A stretch of DNA of 36,603 nt. It comes from Defluviicoccus sp. (GTDB lineage Bacteria; Pseudomonadota; Alphaproteobacteria; MPNO01). A model generated the notes under the pieces. That model saw nothing but the letters and a program-made list of their open reading frames with translations. It had not been told where the DNA came from and searched no databases. Each line of letters opens with the position of its first letter. Position 1 is the first letter of the stretch. Location of the stretch: positions 1-36,603 of the forward strand of contig JAJEHI010000198.1 in assembly GCA_022823775.1 (NCBI GenBank), written 5' to 3'. This document shows positions 23,454 to 32,373 of this stretch, piece after piece. The position numbers were made by a program, and so were the translations under genes.

Positions 23454-24869
23454 ATGAAAACGGTCGATCTTCTGATCAAGGGCGGAGCGGTCGTCTCGCC
23501 GAGCGCAACGATCGAGGCGGATATCGCGATCGACGGCGAGCGCATCGTAGGCATCGCGGCCGGGGAGATGTCGCCGCCGGCGCGGGAGACCGTGGATGCT
23601 ACCGGGCTCCACGTCCTCCCCGGCGCGGTGGACAGCCACGTCCATTTCCGCGAGCCCGGATACGACTACAAGGAGAACTGGGAGACCGGCACGGCGGCGG
23701 CGGCCTGCGGCGGAACCACCACGGTTTTCGAGATGCCGAACACCCATCCGCCGACGGGCACGCTGGAGGCGCTGCGCGACAAGCAGGCGCGCGCCAAGCG
23801 GCAGGCCCATGTCGATTACGGGATCTACGGCCTCCTCGACGAGAACAATATCGACCGACTCGAAGACCTGACGCGAGCCGGGGTCAGCGGCTTCAAGTGC
23901 TTCATGGGCAACACCTTCGGCGATCTGCCGGCACCGTCGGACGGGGCGATGCTGGAGGGGTTCGAAATCCTGGCGAGACTCGGGATGCGCTGCACCGTCC
24001 ACGCCGAGAACGCGTCGATCATGGCCCGGCGCGAGACGAAGATGAAGGAGGCGGGACGGAACGACGCGCGCGCCCATCTCGCCGCGCGCCCGGAGATCTG
24101 CGCCGTCGAGGCGGTCGGCCGTGCGACCGCCTTCGCGGAGTGGACCGGGGCGCGTCTCCATATCGCGCACAAGAGCTCGGCCGACGGGCTTGACCTCGTC
24201 CGCCGCGCCAAGGCGCGCGGCGTCGACGTAACGGTCGAGACCTGCCCGCAATACCTGATCTTCTCGGTCGATGACATGGATGCGCTGGGCGGCCAGCTCC
24301 GGGTCAACCCGCCGATCCGCGAGAAGGGTCACGCCGAGGCTCTGTGGGCGGCGCTCCATGACGGGACGATCGACATGATCGCCACGGACCACGCACCGCA
24401 TCTGCCGGAGGAAAAGGCGTCCAACAGCATCTGGGAATGCGAGTGCGGCTTCCCCGGGGTCGAGACCCAGATGCCGATCATGCTGACCCAGGTCGCGGAA
24501 GGCCGGCTCACTCTCAACCGGTACGTCGAATGGTCGGCGGCGGCGCCGGCGCGCGCCTGGGGCTGCTATCCGCGCAAGGGGCTTATCGCGCCCGGTTCGG
24601 ACGCCGACCTCGCCATCGTCGACCTCGGAGCCGAGGGGAGGATTTCGCGCAACGAACTTCATTCCCGAAGCCACATGACGCCGTGGCACGGTTTCAAGAC
24701 CAGGGGGCGCGTGGTCCACACGCTGGTGCGGGGCAAGATCGTGGTGCGCGACGGGGTGCTCGCCGACACCGCCGGCTGGGGCCGTCCGGTGGTTCAGGAC
24801 ATGCCGGAACCGGCGCCCCGCAACACCGACAAGACGACCGAGGCGATCACCGCCTACCGGCCGGACTAA
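23454..24869 (+). CDS. Dihydroorotase/allantoinase/hydantoinase-type cyclic amidohydrolase
   Basis: A 471-residue binuclear metal amidohydrolase. All ligands are visible: H62/H64 in DSHVHFREPG, the carbamylated lysine K148 in SGFKCFMG, H183 in TVHAEN, H239 in HIAHKSS and D312 in ATDHAPH. The overall order and the C-terminal SHMTPWHGFKTRGRVVHTLVRG match allantoinase/dihydroorotase-like enzymes that open five- and six-membered cyclic ureides. Allantoinase would feed the ureide pathway at 5094-11278, but dihydroorotase or hydantoinase activity cannot be excluded. ATG 23454 has GGAG 4 nt upstream after the SDR stop. Confidence 0.9.
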   Translation: MKTVDLLIKGGAVVSPSATIEADIAIDGERIVGIAAGEMSPPARETVDATGLHVLPGAVDSHVHFREPGYDYKENWETGTAAAACGGTTTVFEMPNTHPPTGTLEALRDKQARAKRQAHVDYGIYGLLDENNIDRLEDLTRAGVSGFKCFMGNTFGDLPAPSDGAMLEGFEILARLGMRCTVHAENASIMARRETKMKEAGRNDARAHLAARPEICAVEAVGRATAFAEWTGARLHIAHKSSADGLDLVRRAKARGVDVTVETCPQYLIFSVDDMDALGGQLRVNPPIREKGHAEALWAALHDGTIDMIATDHAPHLPEEKASNSIWECECGFPGVETQMPIMLTQVAEGRLTLNRYVEWSAAAPARAWGCYPRKGLIAPGSDADLAIVDLGAEGRISRNELHSRSHMTPWHGFKTRGRVVHTLVRGKIVVRDGVLADTAGWGRPVVQDMPEPAPRNTDKTTEAITAYRPD

Positions 24870-24944
24870 AAGTTGGGGCCGTTCCTCAAGGCGCAAAAGC
24901 GTTTTTCGACCGGGCACGGTCGCAGCCGGCCGTTGCTCGGGAGG

Positions 24945-25053
24945 CCCCTCACCCTAACCCTCTCCCCGGTGGGGAGAGGGGACTCACTCGCCGCCGCCTC
25001 ATCCTCCTTACCTTCTCCCCTCCCGCTTGCGGGAGGGGTTGGGGGAGGGTGAG
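24945..25053. repeat. Composite interspersed palindrome with two hairpins
   Basis: Two GC hairpins lie side by side: CCCTCTCCCC-GGT-GGGGAGAGGG (24958-24980) and CCCCTCCCGC-TT-GCGGGAGGGG (25017-25038). The outer flanks CCTCACCCTAACCC and GGTTGGGGGAGGGTGAG are also largely complementary, making one nested palindrome. It resembles a family of interspersed intergenic repeats seen in many proteobacterial genomes. It sits between converging genes and has no coding content. Confidence 0.8.
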
Positions 25054-25086
25054 CCGGTCGGGTACAGCCCGCCGCGACCCGGTCAG

Positions 25087-25184
25087 GTCGGAAAATGCCG
25101 TAGCGCATCTGTTCGGCATGAGGAGCTAACCGACAAGAATCCTCACCCTGAGTAGGCGCGCCAGCGGCGTATCGAAGGGTCGCC
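25087..25184. repeat. Remainder of the 24870-25184 gap: further palindromic repeat sequence
   Basis: After the composite palindrome, ATGCCG (25095-25100) and CGGCAT (25114-25119) form a short hairpin flanked by GTCGG/CCGAC. Then 25141-25180 (CCTCACCCTGAGTAGG, then CGCCAGCGGCGTATCGAAGG) resembles another interspersed repeat type. No gene, promoter or tRNA is visible in this gap. Confidence 0.55.
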
Positions 25185-26342
25185 CTACCCCAGCCCCAGC
25201 AGCTCCTCCACCACGGCGAGTTGGATTTCCGCTGCGGGAGCCAGATCGGCGAGCGGCACCGATTCGTTCGCCGCGTGGCCCTCATGCGCCCCGCCCGGGC
25301 CGAAGGTCAGGATCTCGATGCCGTCATCTGCGAAATAGCGCCCGTCGCTCGCGCCGACGGCGATGAGTTCGCGCGGCGGCGCGCCGGTCGTCTCTTCGAT
25401 CGCGCGATGGAACGCGGCGATGCAGGGCGCATCCACAGCAGAAGCGAAACCGTTGGTGCCGGTCAGAAACTCGAACGAGTAGCTCTCTTCCGGCTCGCCC
25501 GACGTGGCGAGCGCGGCCTGCATCTCGGCGAAGGCCGCGTCCACCTTCTCTTCGGACAGGGTGCGGCGATCGATCTCGATCGTGCATTCGCTCGGCACCG
25601 CGTTGGTGTTGTGCCCGCCACGGATGGTGCCGATGTTCATGGTGGACTTGTGTCCGCCGCGCCGACGCACCGTCAGCCTCGGTCCGACCTCGCGCCGCAG
25701 GGTCTCGATCAGACGCATCATGCGGAGGATGGCGCTGTCGCCGGCCTCGGGATCGCCGGCATGGGCGGCTCGGCCCCGGGCGGTCAGCCGGGTCCAGAAC
25801 ACGCCCCGTTCGGCGGCGATCGCCTGGCATTCGGTCTGTGCGCCGAGGACGAGGTAATCGGGCCGAACGACCCCTTCCTCGCGCAGGAAGGCGAGCCCGT
25901 TCGGGCCCAGCCGCTCCTCGTCGCCGACGAAAGTGAACGCCACCTCGCCGTTGCGCGGCCCGCCGGCCTCGGCGATGCGCTCGGCGAGCCAGAGCTGCAC
26001 CGCCATCGAGGCCTTGCAGTTGCCCGCGCCGAGCCCGTGCAGCCTGCCGTCGATCACGGTGGCGACGAACGGGTCGGTGCGCCAGTTCGCCCGCTCGCCC
26101 ACGTCGACGGTATCGGCATGGGCGTTGAATACCAGCGACGGCCCGCCCTCGCCCATCCTCCCGACCGCGTTGGCGACGCCGTCGGCGCGCGACAGAGTCT
26201 CGGTCGCGTAGCCCGCCGCAGCCAACCGCTCGGCGGCATAGGCGCAGATCGCGGTCGTATCGCCCGGCGGGTCGGTGGAGGGGATGGCGATCAGATCGCT
26301 CAGGATCGCCTTGACGGCATCGTTTACCTGTTTGCGTTGCAT
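25185..26342 (-). CDS. M20-family zinc hydrolase (ArgE/DapE/carboxypeptidase-like)
   Basis: A 385-residue M20 metallohydrolase that would cleave an N-acyl, N-carbamoyl or peptide bond. Visible: H75 and D77 in NAHADTVD, the catalytic E142 with E143 in GDEERLG, H194 in AAHAG at the dimerisation/lid domain, and the C-terminal histidine segment GGAHEGHAANES. The residue that normally bridges the two zinc ions (Asp of 'G(R)GxxDMKG') is Asn here: GLGAGNCKASM, N108. ATG 26342 lacks a strong ribosome site. It is divergent from the amidohydrolase with only 43 nt between starts. The substrate is unknown; amidase of the ureide/heterocycle pathway is inferred. Confidence 0.88.
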   Translation of the reverse strand: MQRKQVNDAVKAILSDLIAIPSTDPPGDTTAICAYAAERLAAAGYATETLSRADGVANAVGRMGEGGPSLVFNAHADTVDVGERANWRTDPFVATVIDGRLHGLGAGNCKASMAVQLWLAERIAEAGGPRNGEVAFTFVGDEERLGPNGLAFLREEGVVRPDYLVLGAQTECQAIAAERGVFWTRLTARGRAAHAGDPEAGDSAILRMMRLIETLRREVGPRLTVRRRGGHKSTMNIGTIRGGHNTNAVPSECTIEIDRRTLSEEKVDAAFAEMQAALATSGEPEESYSFEFLTGTNGFASAVDAPCIAAFHRAIEETTGAPPRELIAVGASDGRYFADDGIEILTFGPGGAHEGHAANESVPLADLAPAAEIQLAVVEELLGLG

Positions 26343-26385
26343 GGTCCGACCGATTGAAATGGGGAAAACACCGGAAAGGTTCTAC

Positions 26386-27906
26386 ATGCCCGAAGCGACA
26401 CCCGACGGCAACGTCACCGTCATCCGCGGCGGAACGGTGCTGCCTTTCGACGGGACCGACCGGATCGTCGAGAATGGCGAGGTCTGGTTCGAAGGCGGCG
26501 AGATCCGCGCGGTATGCGCGAAGGGCGGCTACGACGCGCCGCCGGGCGCCGCGGTAACCGCCATCGAGGCCGCGGGCCGGATCGTCATGCCGGGGCTGAT
26601 CAACGCCCATTCGCATTCCTACACCGCGCTGCTGAAGGGCACGGTGGATGCGTTGCCTCTCGACCTCTACATGATCCGCGCCATTGCCGGCGGCACCGAC
26701 CGCACGCCGCGCGAAATCTGCGTTTCCGCCCAGGTCGATTGCATCACGCTGCTGAAGTCGGGCGTCACCTCGGTGATCGACCACTACTCCGAACGCCCGC
26801 AAACCACCGCGGTGGGGCTGGATGCGGTTGCGGCGGGATACCGAGAGGCCGGGCTGCGCGCCCGCATCGCGCCGATGTTCGCCGACCTCCCTTATCTCGA
26901 TACGGTGCCGATAGACGCGGACCGGCTGCCCGCCGACCTGCGCGAATTCTACGCAGGCATGCGTCCGCCCGACGCACGGGCCTATTTCGATACGGTAGAA
27001 GCGGCGCTAAGGGAACTGGATACCGGCTCCGGGCGGATCGGGCTCCTGCTCGGGGTCGACGGGCCGCAGCGGTGCAGCGACGCGCTGATCGAGATGACCG
27101 CCGACGCCAAGCGGCGTACCGGCCTTGGACTTCACACCCACATGCTGGAAGCGAAGACGCAAGCCGCGATGCGTCCCAACGGCGAAGGTTTCGTCGAACG
27201 CCTGGCGCGACTCGGCATCGTCGACGAAAAGAGCTCCTTCGCCCATTTCGTCTGGTCGGCCGACGACGACATCGCGGCCGCGCGCGAGGCGGGGCTGACC
27301 GTCATCCATCCGGCCCCGTCCAACATGATGCTGGGCTCCGGCGTCTGCCCGATGCTGCGCCTCGTCGAGACAGGTATCCCGGTCGCCTTCGGCTCGGACG
27401 GCACGAATTGCAGCCCGGCCGCGCTGCTGGAGACCGTCCGGGTCGCGGCCTACCTCTCCCGCCTGACCGAGCCCGACCCCGACAAGTGGATCGACGCTCC
27501 GGGCATGCTCGCGCTTTCGATGGAAGGCGGCGCGCGCGCGATGGGCGAGCCGGGGCGGATCGGCACGCTCGCGCCGGGAGCCAGGGCGGATATCCTCGTC
27601 ATCGACACGCGCAGCCACTGGCACATGCCGATGGGCGATCCCTGGCGGCACGTGCTGTTCTACGAGCAGGGCGCCGGCACCGAGCATGTCTGGATCGACG
27701 GGCGGCAGGTCGTACGCGGCGGCGCGGTGCTGACCGTCGACGAGGACGCGATCTTCGCCGAGGCGAACGAGATCGCCGCCCGCTACGCCGAACGCATGGG
27801 CGGACGCGAGGACTTCATCGCCCGGCACCACGATCCGTTCCGCGACATGCTGCTGGAAGCCCACGACCGCGACATCGGCATCGAAAGGCTGGTCCGGCTG
27901 CGGTGA
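26386..27906 (+). CDS. Amidohydrolase of the AtzA/TrzN/SsnA (cytosine deaminase-like) group
   Basis: A 506-residue metal-dependent hydrolase. Visible: an N-terminal beta-sandwich half (VIRGGTVLPFDGTDRIV), H75/H77 in LINAHSHSYTALLKG, HTHMLEA near residue 250, HFVW with the next histidine, and the catalytic Asp in GSDGTNCSP, then GTLAPGARADILVID and the C-terminal WIDGRQVVRGG. Relatives deaminate or dechlorinate N-heterocycles. ATG 26386 (MPEATPDGN) follows AAAGG by about 8 nt; upstream in-frame ATGs would lie in the divergent M20 gene region. selA starts 40 nt downstream on the same strand. Confidence 0.88.
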   Translation: MPEATPDGNVTVIRGGTVLPFDGTDRIVENGEVWFEGGEIRAVCAKGGYDAPPGAAVTAIEAAGRIVMPGLINAHSHSYTALLKGTVDALPLDLYMIRAIAGGTDRTPREICVSAQVDCITLLKSGVTSVIDHYSERPQTTAVGLDAVAAGYREAGLRARIAPMFADLPYLDTVPIDADRLPADLREFYAGMRPPDARAYFDTVEAALRELDTGSGRIGLLLGVDGPQRCSDALIEMTADAKRRTGLGLHTHMLEAKTQAAMRPNGEGFVERLARLGIVDEKSSFAHFVWSADDDIAAAREAGLTVIHPAPSNMMLGSGVCPMLRLVETGIPVAFGSDGTNCSPAALLETVRVAAYLSRLTEPDPDKWIDAPGMLALSMEGGARAMGEPGRIGTLAPGARADILVIDTRSHWHMPMGDPWRHVLFYEQGAGTEHVWIDGRQVVRGGAVLTVDEDAIFAEANEIAARYAERMGGREDFIARHHDPFRDMLLEAHDRDIGIERLVRLR

Positions 27907-27946
27907 ACCCCTCACCGCTATGCCGTCCGTGCTAATGTCCGGGCCC

Positions 27947-29377
27947 ATGCCGAAGGACAGGTCGATACCGCGTTCCTCGATCCCGTCGGTCGACCGGCTG
28001 CTGGATATGCCGGGCCTGCGGACGGCGGCGGAACGTCATGGCCGGACGCTGGTTGTCGAGGCAGCGCGGGAGATTCTGGACGAGGTCAGGCGCTCCATCG
28101 CAACCGGCGCCGAGACCGATCCCGGCGCGGTCGAGCCGCCGGTCCTCGCCGCCAGGATCGCGGCGCGGGCGGCCAAGGCGGCGTCGCCCTCGCTCAGGCC
28201 CGTCTTCAACCTTACGGGGACCGTGCTCCACACCAATCTCGGGCGGGCCGGCCTCGCACAGGAGGCGATCGACGCGGTTGTCGAGGCGGCAGCGCGGCCC
28301 TCCACGCTGGAATACGATGTCGGTCGGGCCGGACGCGGCGATCGCGACGGCCATGTGGAGGGTCTGCTCCGTCGTCTCACCGGCGCCGAGGCCGCGACGG
28401 TCGTGAACAACAACGCCGCCGCGGTCCTCATCGTCCTGTCCACTCTCGCCAAGGGGCGCGAGGTGCCGGTCTCGCGCGGCGAGCTGGTCGAGATCGGCGG
28501 CTCGTTCCGCATGCCCGACGTGATGGCGGAGGCGGGCTGCATCCTGCGCGAGGTCGGCACGACCAACCGCACCCACCTGCGGGATTTCTCGGCCGCGATC
28601 GGCGAGGAAACCGCTATGGCGATGAAGATCCACGCGAGCAACTACGCGATCCAGGGCTTCACGGCCGAAGTGCCGGAAGCCGAGCTCGCGGCGCTCTGCC
28701 GGGAGCGCGGGATCCCTTTCGCGGTGGATTTGGGGAGCGGCGCGCTGGTCGAGCTGGAGCGCTATGGGCTCGCGCACGAAACGACCGTACGAGAGACGCT
28801 GGCCGCCGGCGCCGACCTCGTGACCTTCAGCGGCGACAAGCTGCTCGGCGGTCCTCAGGCCGGGCTGATCGTCGGCCGAACCGACCTGATCGCCGAGATC
28901 AAGCGCAATCCGCTCAAGCGCGCGCTCAGGCTCGACAAGATGACGCTCGCGGCGCTCGCAGCCACGCTCGCCCTCTATCTCGATCCCGACCGCATCGCCG
29001 GGCGCCTGCCCACGCTGCGGCACCTGACCCGCCCGGCCGACCGGATCGCGGATCTCTGCGCGGAGCTTGCGCCGGCGGTCCGCGACGGCGTCGGCCCCGG
29101 CTTCGACGTCGAAACCCGGCCGTGTCTCAGCCAGATCGGCAGCGGCGCGCTTCCGGTAGCGAGCATCCCGAGCCACGCCATCGCGATCGCGCCGACGGCC
29201 GCACGAAGAGGCGGAGCGCTCAAGCGGCTGGCCGCGACCCTCGCGGCGCTCCCGGTGCCGGTCATCGGGCGCATCGCCGACGGCGTGTTGATACTCGACC
29301 TCCGTTGCCTCGACGACGCGGACGGGTTCCGCGCCCAGATGGCCGAACTCTCTATCGGAGGCACACCGGAAAAATGA
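27947..29377 (+). CDS. selA: L-seryl-tRNA(Sec) selenium transferase SelA
   Basis: A 476-residue PLP enzyme that converts seryl-tRNA(Sec) to selenocysteinyl-tRNA(Sec) using selenophosphate. Matches to E. coli SelA run end to end: VFNLTGTVLHTNLGRAGL, VVNNNAAAVLIVL, VSRGELVEIGGSFRMPDVM, EVGTTNRTH, DLGSGALVEL, the PLP lysine K298 in FSGDKLLGGPQAG, KRALRLDKMTLAAL, CLSQIGSGALPV and PVIGRIADGVLILDLRCL. Three in-frame ATGs are possible (27920, 27935, 27947), none with a good ribosome site; I chose 27947 because it gives the E. coli spacing to SVDRLL. It overlaps selB by 4 bp (ATGA). Confidence 0.97.
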   Translation: MPKDRSIPRSSIPSVDRLLDMPGLRTAAERHGRTLVVEAAREILDEVRRSIATGAETDPGAVEPPVLAARIAARAAKAASPSLRPVFNLTGTVLHTNLGRAGLAQEAIDAVVEAAARPSTLEYDVGRAGRGDRDGHVEGLLRRLTGAEAATVVNNNAAAVLIVLSTLAKGREVPVSRGELVEIGGSFRMPDVMAEAGCILREVGTTNRTHLRDFSAAIGEETAMAMKIHASNYAIQGFTAEVPEAELAALCRERGIPFAVDLGSGALVELERYGLAHETTVRETLAAGADLVTFSGDKLLGGPQAGLIVGRTDLIAEIKRNPLKRALRLDKMTLAALAATLALYLDPDRIAGRLPTLRHLTRPADRIADLCAELAPAVRDGVGPGFDVETRPCLSQIGSGALPVASIPSHAIAIAPTAARRGGALKRLAATLAALPVPVIGRIADGVLILDLRCLDDADGFRAQMAELSIGGTPEK

Positions 29378-31314
29378 TCGTGGCGACCGCGGGTCACGTC
29401 GACCACGGCAAGACGTCGCTGGTGCGCGCGCTGACCGGTATCGACACCGACCGCCTGCCGGAAGAGAAGCGGCGCAATCTGACCATCGACCTCGGCTTCG
29501 CCTACGTCCCGCTGGAAGGCGGCACGGTGCTGGGCTTCGTCGACGTGCCCGGCCATGAGCGATTCATCCGCAACATGCTGTGCGGCGTGGCGGCGGTCGA
29601 TTACGCGCTGCTCGTGGTGGCGGCCGACGACGGGGTGATGCCCCAGACGGAGGAGCATCTGGCGATCCTGGATCTGCTCGGTGTCGAAGCGGGCGCGGTG
29701 GCGATCACCAAGACCGACCGGGTCGATCCCGGCCGGGTCGACGAGGCGGTCGAGGAAGTCGAGCTCTATCTCGACGAGACCCGGCTCGCGGGCGCGCCCT
29801 GCTTCCCGGTCTCCTCGGTGGACGGCAGCGGGATAGAGACGCTGAAGGCGCATCTCGAAGCGGCGGCCGCGGAGGTCCGGCATCGCCCGGCGGGCGGTCA
29901 TTTCCGCCTGGCCGTCGACAGGGCGTTCACAGTGGTCGGCGCCGGGCTCGTGGTCACCGGAACGGCGTTCTCGGGAAGCGTGTCGGTCGACGACCGGCTG
30001 CTTCTCTCTCCGGCGCGGATACCGGTGCGCGTGCGGGGCATCCACGCCCAGGACCGCAAGGCGGAGCGCGGCCGCGCCGGGGAGCGTTTGGCACTCAACA
30101 TCGTCGGCCAGTCGCTCGGCAAGGACGATGTCGCGCGCGGCGATTGGGTGGTGGCGGAACCGGCGCACCTGCCGGTTCGGAGAATCGACGCAACGGTCCG
30201 CATCCTCGGCGACGAAACCCGCCCGGTCGCACACTGGACTCCGGTTCACGTCCACCTCGCCGCCGCCGACGTCACGGGAAGGCTCGCGTTGCTCGAAGCC
30301 CGGTCCCTGGCACCCGGAGAGTCCGGCCTCGCCCAGCTCGTGCTCGACCGGCCGATCGGCGCGATGCACGGCGACCGCTTCGTGCTGCGCGACCAGTCGG
30401 CGACGCGCACCATAGGCGGCGGGACCGTGGTGGATGTGCTTCCGCCGGCCCGGGGACGGGCCAGGCCGGCGCGTCTCGCCTACCTTAAGGCGGTGCGGGA
30501 GCCGGACGCCGCCGCCGCGCTGCAAGCGGCGGTGAACGCCGCGGTGGAGGCGGTCGACCTGGTCAAGTTCGCTCGCGCCCGAAACCTGACCGAATCGGCG
30601 CGCGAAGAGGTCTTTGCCGCGGCGGATACGGTACGGCTCGGGGACGGCGAGCGCGATGTCGCGCTCTCGCGCATGCGCTGGGCGGAACAGAAGTCGAGCG
30701 TCGCGGCGGCGCTCGCCCGCTGGCACGAGCGCAACGAGGACGCCGTCGGGCCGACCGAAGCCAATCTGCGCTCCGCGATGGAACCCCGCATTTCGGTCGA
30801 TCTCCTGCGGCTCGCCATTCCGGAACTGGAGCGCGAGGGGGTGCTGGTCCGGGAGGGCGCGCGGGTGAGGCTGCCCGGCCACCGGCCCAAAATGACCGCG
30901 GCCGACGAGACGTTGTGGCATTCCCTGGAAGCCATTTTGCGAGACGGCGGCAACCGGCCTCCGCTGGTCAGCGAGATCGCCGAAGAGACCGGGTACGAAT
31001 CCCGGCGGATCGCCGCCTTCCTGGGCCGCGCCGCGAAGCTGGGCCTCGTGGTGGGGGCGACGAAAAACCGCTACTACCTGCCCGCCGCGCTGCGCGGTCT
31101 CGCCGACAGCCTGGAACGGGTGGCCGCCGAGTCCGCGGACGGCACCGTCACCGCCGCGTCTTTCCGGGACAGGGCGGGAATCGGCCGCAACCTCGCCATC
31201 GAGGTGCTCGAATATTTCGACAAGATCCGCTTCACCCGGCGCTCCGGCAACGAGCGCAAGATCCTCCGCCCGGCGGACGAGGCGTTCGGCGGCGGCGCGG
31301 GACCGGAGGCCTGA
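29374..31314 (+). CDS. selB: Selenocysteine-specific translation elongation factor SelB
   Basis: A 646-residue GTPase that delivers Sec-tRNA(Sec) to UGA codons marked by a SECIS element. G1 is [10 protein letters not shown] (6-15), G3 DVPGHERF (57-64), G4 ITKTDRVD (111-118); an EF-Tu-like domain II/III region follows ([15 protein letters not shown]), and four winged-helix SECIS-binding segments fill the C-terminal ~270 residues ([61 protein letters not shown]). Length is normal for SelB (600-650). ATGA overlap with selA gives coupled translation. It ends 12 nt from the convergent enoyl-CoA hydratase gene. Confidence 0.97.
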   Translation: MIVATAGHVDHGKTSLVRALTGIDTDRLPEEKRRNLTIDLGFAYVPLEGGTVLGFVDVPGHERFIRNMLCGVAAVDYALLVVAADDGVMPQTEEHLAILDLLGVEAGAVAITKTDRVDPGRVDEAVEEVELYLDETRLAGAPCFPVSSVDGSGIETLKAHLEAAAAEVRHRPAGGHFRLAVDRAFTVVGAGLVVTGTAFSGSVSVDDRLLLSPARIPVRVRGIHAQDRKAERGRAGERLALNIVGQSLGKDDVARGDWVVAEPAHLPVRRIDATVRILGDETRPVAHWTPVHVHLAAADVTGRLALLEARSLAPGESGLAQLVLDRPIGAMHGDRFVLRDQSATRTIGGGTVVDVLPPARGRARPARLAYLKAVREPDAAAALQAAVNAAVEAVDLVKFARARNLTESAREEVFAAADTVRLGDGERDVALSRMRWAEQKSSVAAALARWHERNEDAVGPTEANLRSAMEPRISVDLLRLAIPELEREGVLVREGARVRLPGHRPKMTAADETLWHSLEAILRDGGNRPPLVSEIAEETGYESRRIAAFLGRAAKLGLVVGATKNRYYLPAALRGLADSLERVAAESADGTVTAASFRDRAGIGRNLAIEVLEYFDKIRFTRRSGNERKILRPADEAFGGGAGPEA

Positions 31315-31326
31315 TCGCTCGCTCGA

Positions 31327-32199
31327 TCAACACGAACTCCCGATCGGCCTGTCCCGGGTCCAGTCCCAGGTCCCGCCGTCGCGTTCCCGCACGGCCTGCT
31401 TCCAGCCGACCTCCCGGGCCCGCTTCGTGAAGTTCAGGCCTTCCGGCGAGTGTCGGGCGATCCCGTCGAAGATCGTCGCGAGCCGCTGGGTGTTCATGAG
31501 GCCGGTCGCCTCGATCGCCTGGTTGATGACGAGTTTCTGCATGGCCAGCTGGTTGACCGGCACGCCCGCCATGCGCCGGGCAAGCGCCCCCACCTCGTCG
31601 TCGAGCGCCTCGGCGGGTACTGCCTTCAGCACGAGGCCCATCTCCGCCGCCTCCCTGCCGGCGATCCTGTCGCCTGTGAACAGCAGCCTCTTCGCCTTTT
31701 CCGGCCCCAGCCGGTAGACCCACATGGCCGTCGTGGGGCAGCCCCAGACCCGCGCCGGCATGTAGCCGATCTCCGCGTCCTCGGCGATCAGCGTCAGGTC
31801 GGCGCACAGCGCGATGTCGGAACCGCCGGCGAGCGCGAGGCCGTGCACCTTGCAGATCACCGGCTTCAGCGCCCGCCAGAGCGACATGAAATGCTGGGTG
31901 TTCGCCCACATGAACGCGTAGTCCCGGATCGGGTCCCAGGGCATCTCCTGACCGACATAGCCGCCGTCGCCGCCGCCTTCGGGTCCGCTCGCATAACGCT
32001 TCAGATCGTAGCCGGCGCAGAAGGCCCGTCCGGCGCCCGAGAGCAACATGACGTGGACATCCGGATCCGCGTCGGCCCGGGCGACCGCGTCGGAAAGCGC
32101 GCTCGGAATTTCGTCGTCGATGGCGTTCAGCACCTCGGGACGGTTGAGGGTGATCCGTGCGATCCGCCCGTCGCGCTCATACAGCACACTCGTCGTCAT
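31327..32199 (-). CDS. Enoyl-CoA hydratase/isomerase (crotonase) family protein
   Basis: A 290-residue crotonase-fold enzyme acting on an acyl-CoA. The oxyanion-hole segments are GAGRAFCAGYDLKRY and VHGLALAGGSDIALCADL; ITLNRPEVLNAIDD is the typical N-terminal strand. The active-site loop reads AEIGYMPARVWGCPTTAMW rather than the usual PE...G-P, so hydratase activity is not assured. I chose ATG 32199 (MTTSVLYERDG) with GGAG about 6 nt upstream over the ATG at 32211. It sits between selB and selC on the opposite strand and has no obvious link to selenium. Confidence 0.9.
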   Translation of the reverse strand: MTTSVLYERDGRIARITLNRPEVLNAIDDEIPSALSDAVARADADPDVHVMLLSGAGRAFCAGYDLKRYASGPEGGGDGGYVGQEMPWDPIRDYAFMWANTQHFMSLWRALKPVICKVHGLALAGGSDIALCADLTLIAEDAEIGYMPARVWGCPTTAMWVYRLGPEKAKRLLFTGDRIAGREAAEMGLVLKAVPAEALDDEVGALARRMAGVPVNQLAMQKLVINQAIEATGLMNTQRLATIFDGIARHSPEGLNFTKRAREVGWKQAVRERDGGTWDWTRDRPIGSSC

Positions 32200-32234
32200 C
32201 CCGGTCTCCAATCATTCCTCGTCATGATCCGCGG

Positions 32235-32264
32235 TTGACGCGGCCGCCGTCCCGCCCGCACTCT
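32235..32264 (+). promoter_or_regulatory. Candidate promoter of the tRNA-Sec gene
   Basis: TTGACG (32235-32240) is a 5/6 match to a -35 box, 34 nt before the tRNA 5' end, the expected distance for a tRNA promoter. The -10 region (about 32258-32264, GCACTCT) is a poor match. Found by eye. Confidence 0.28.
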
Positions 32265-32273
32265 CCCGGCCGA

Positions 32274-32369
32274 GGAAAAGAATCGCGGCCCGGTGGCCCG
32301 CCCGGTCTTCAAAACCGGTGAGGGGCGTGAGACGTCCCTGGTGGGTTCGACTCCCACTCTTTTCCGCCA
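32274..32369 (+). tRNA. selC: Selenocysteine tRNA, tRNA-Sec (anticodon UCA)
   Basis: A 96-nt tRNA with the 8-bp acceptor stem diagnostic of tRNA-Sec: GGAAAAGA (32274-32281) pairs fully with TCTTTTCC (32358-32365), then discriminator G and encoded CCA (32367-32369). The anticodon stem CCGGT/ACCGG (32302-32306/32314-32318) encloses CTTCAAA, giving TCA at 32309-32311. An extended GC-rich D arm, a long variable arm (GAGGGGCGTGAGACGTCCC) and GGTTCGACTCC in the T arm are all present, much as in E. coli selC. The convergent DUF1116 gene ends only 4 nt away and no terminator is visible between them. Confidence 0.97.
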
Positions 32370-32373
32370 TTTC

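Noticed and set aside
27906-27947. TGA stops in the window (amidohydrolase, crotonase, Rieske beta and others) as possible selenocysteine codons.
   Set aside because: By eye, the families are complete before the TGA and no conserved extension or SECIS-like hairpin follows at the right distance.
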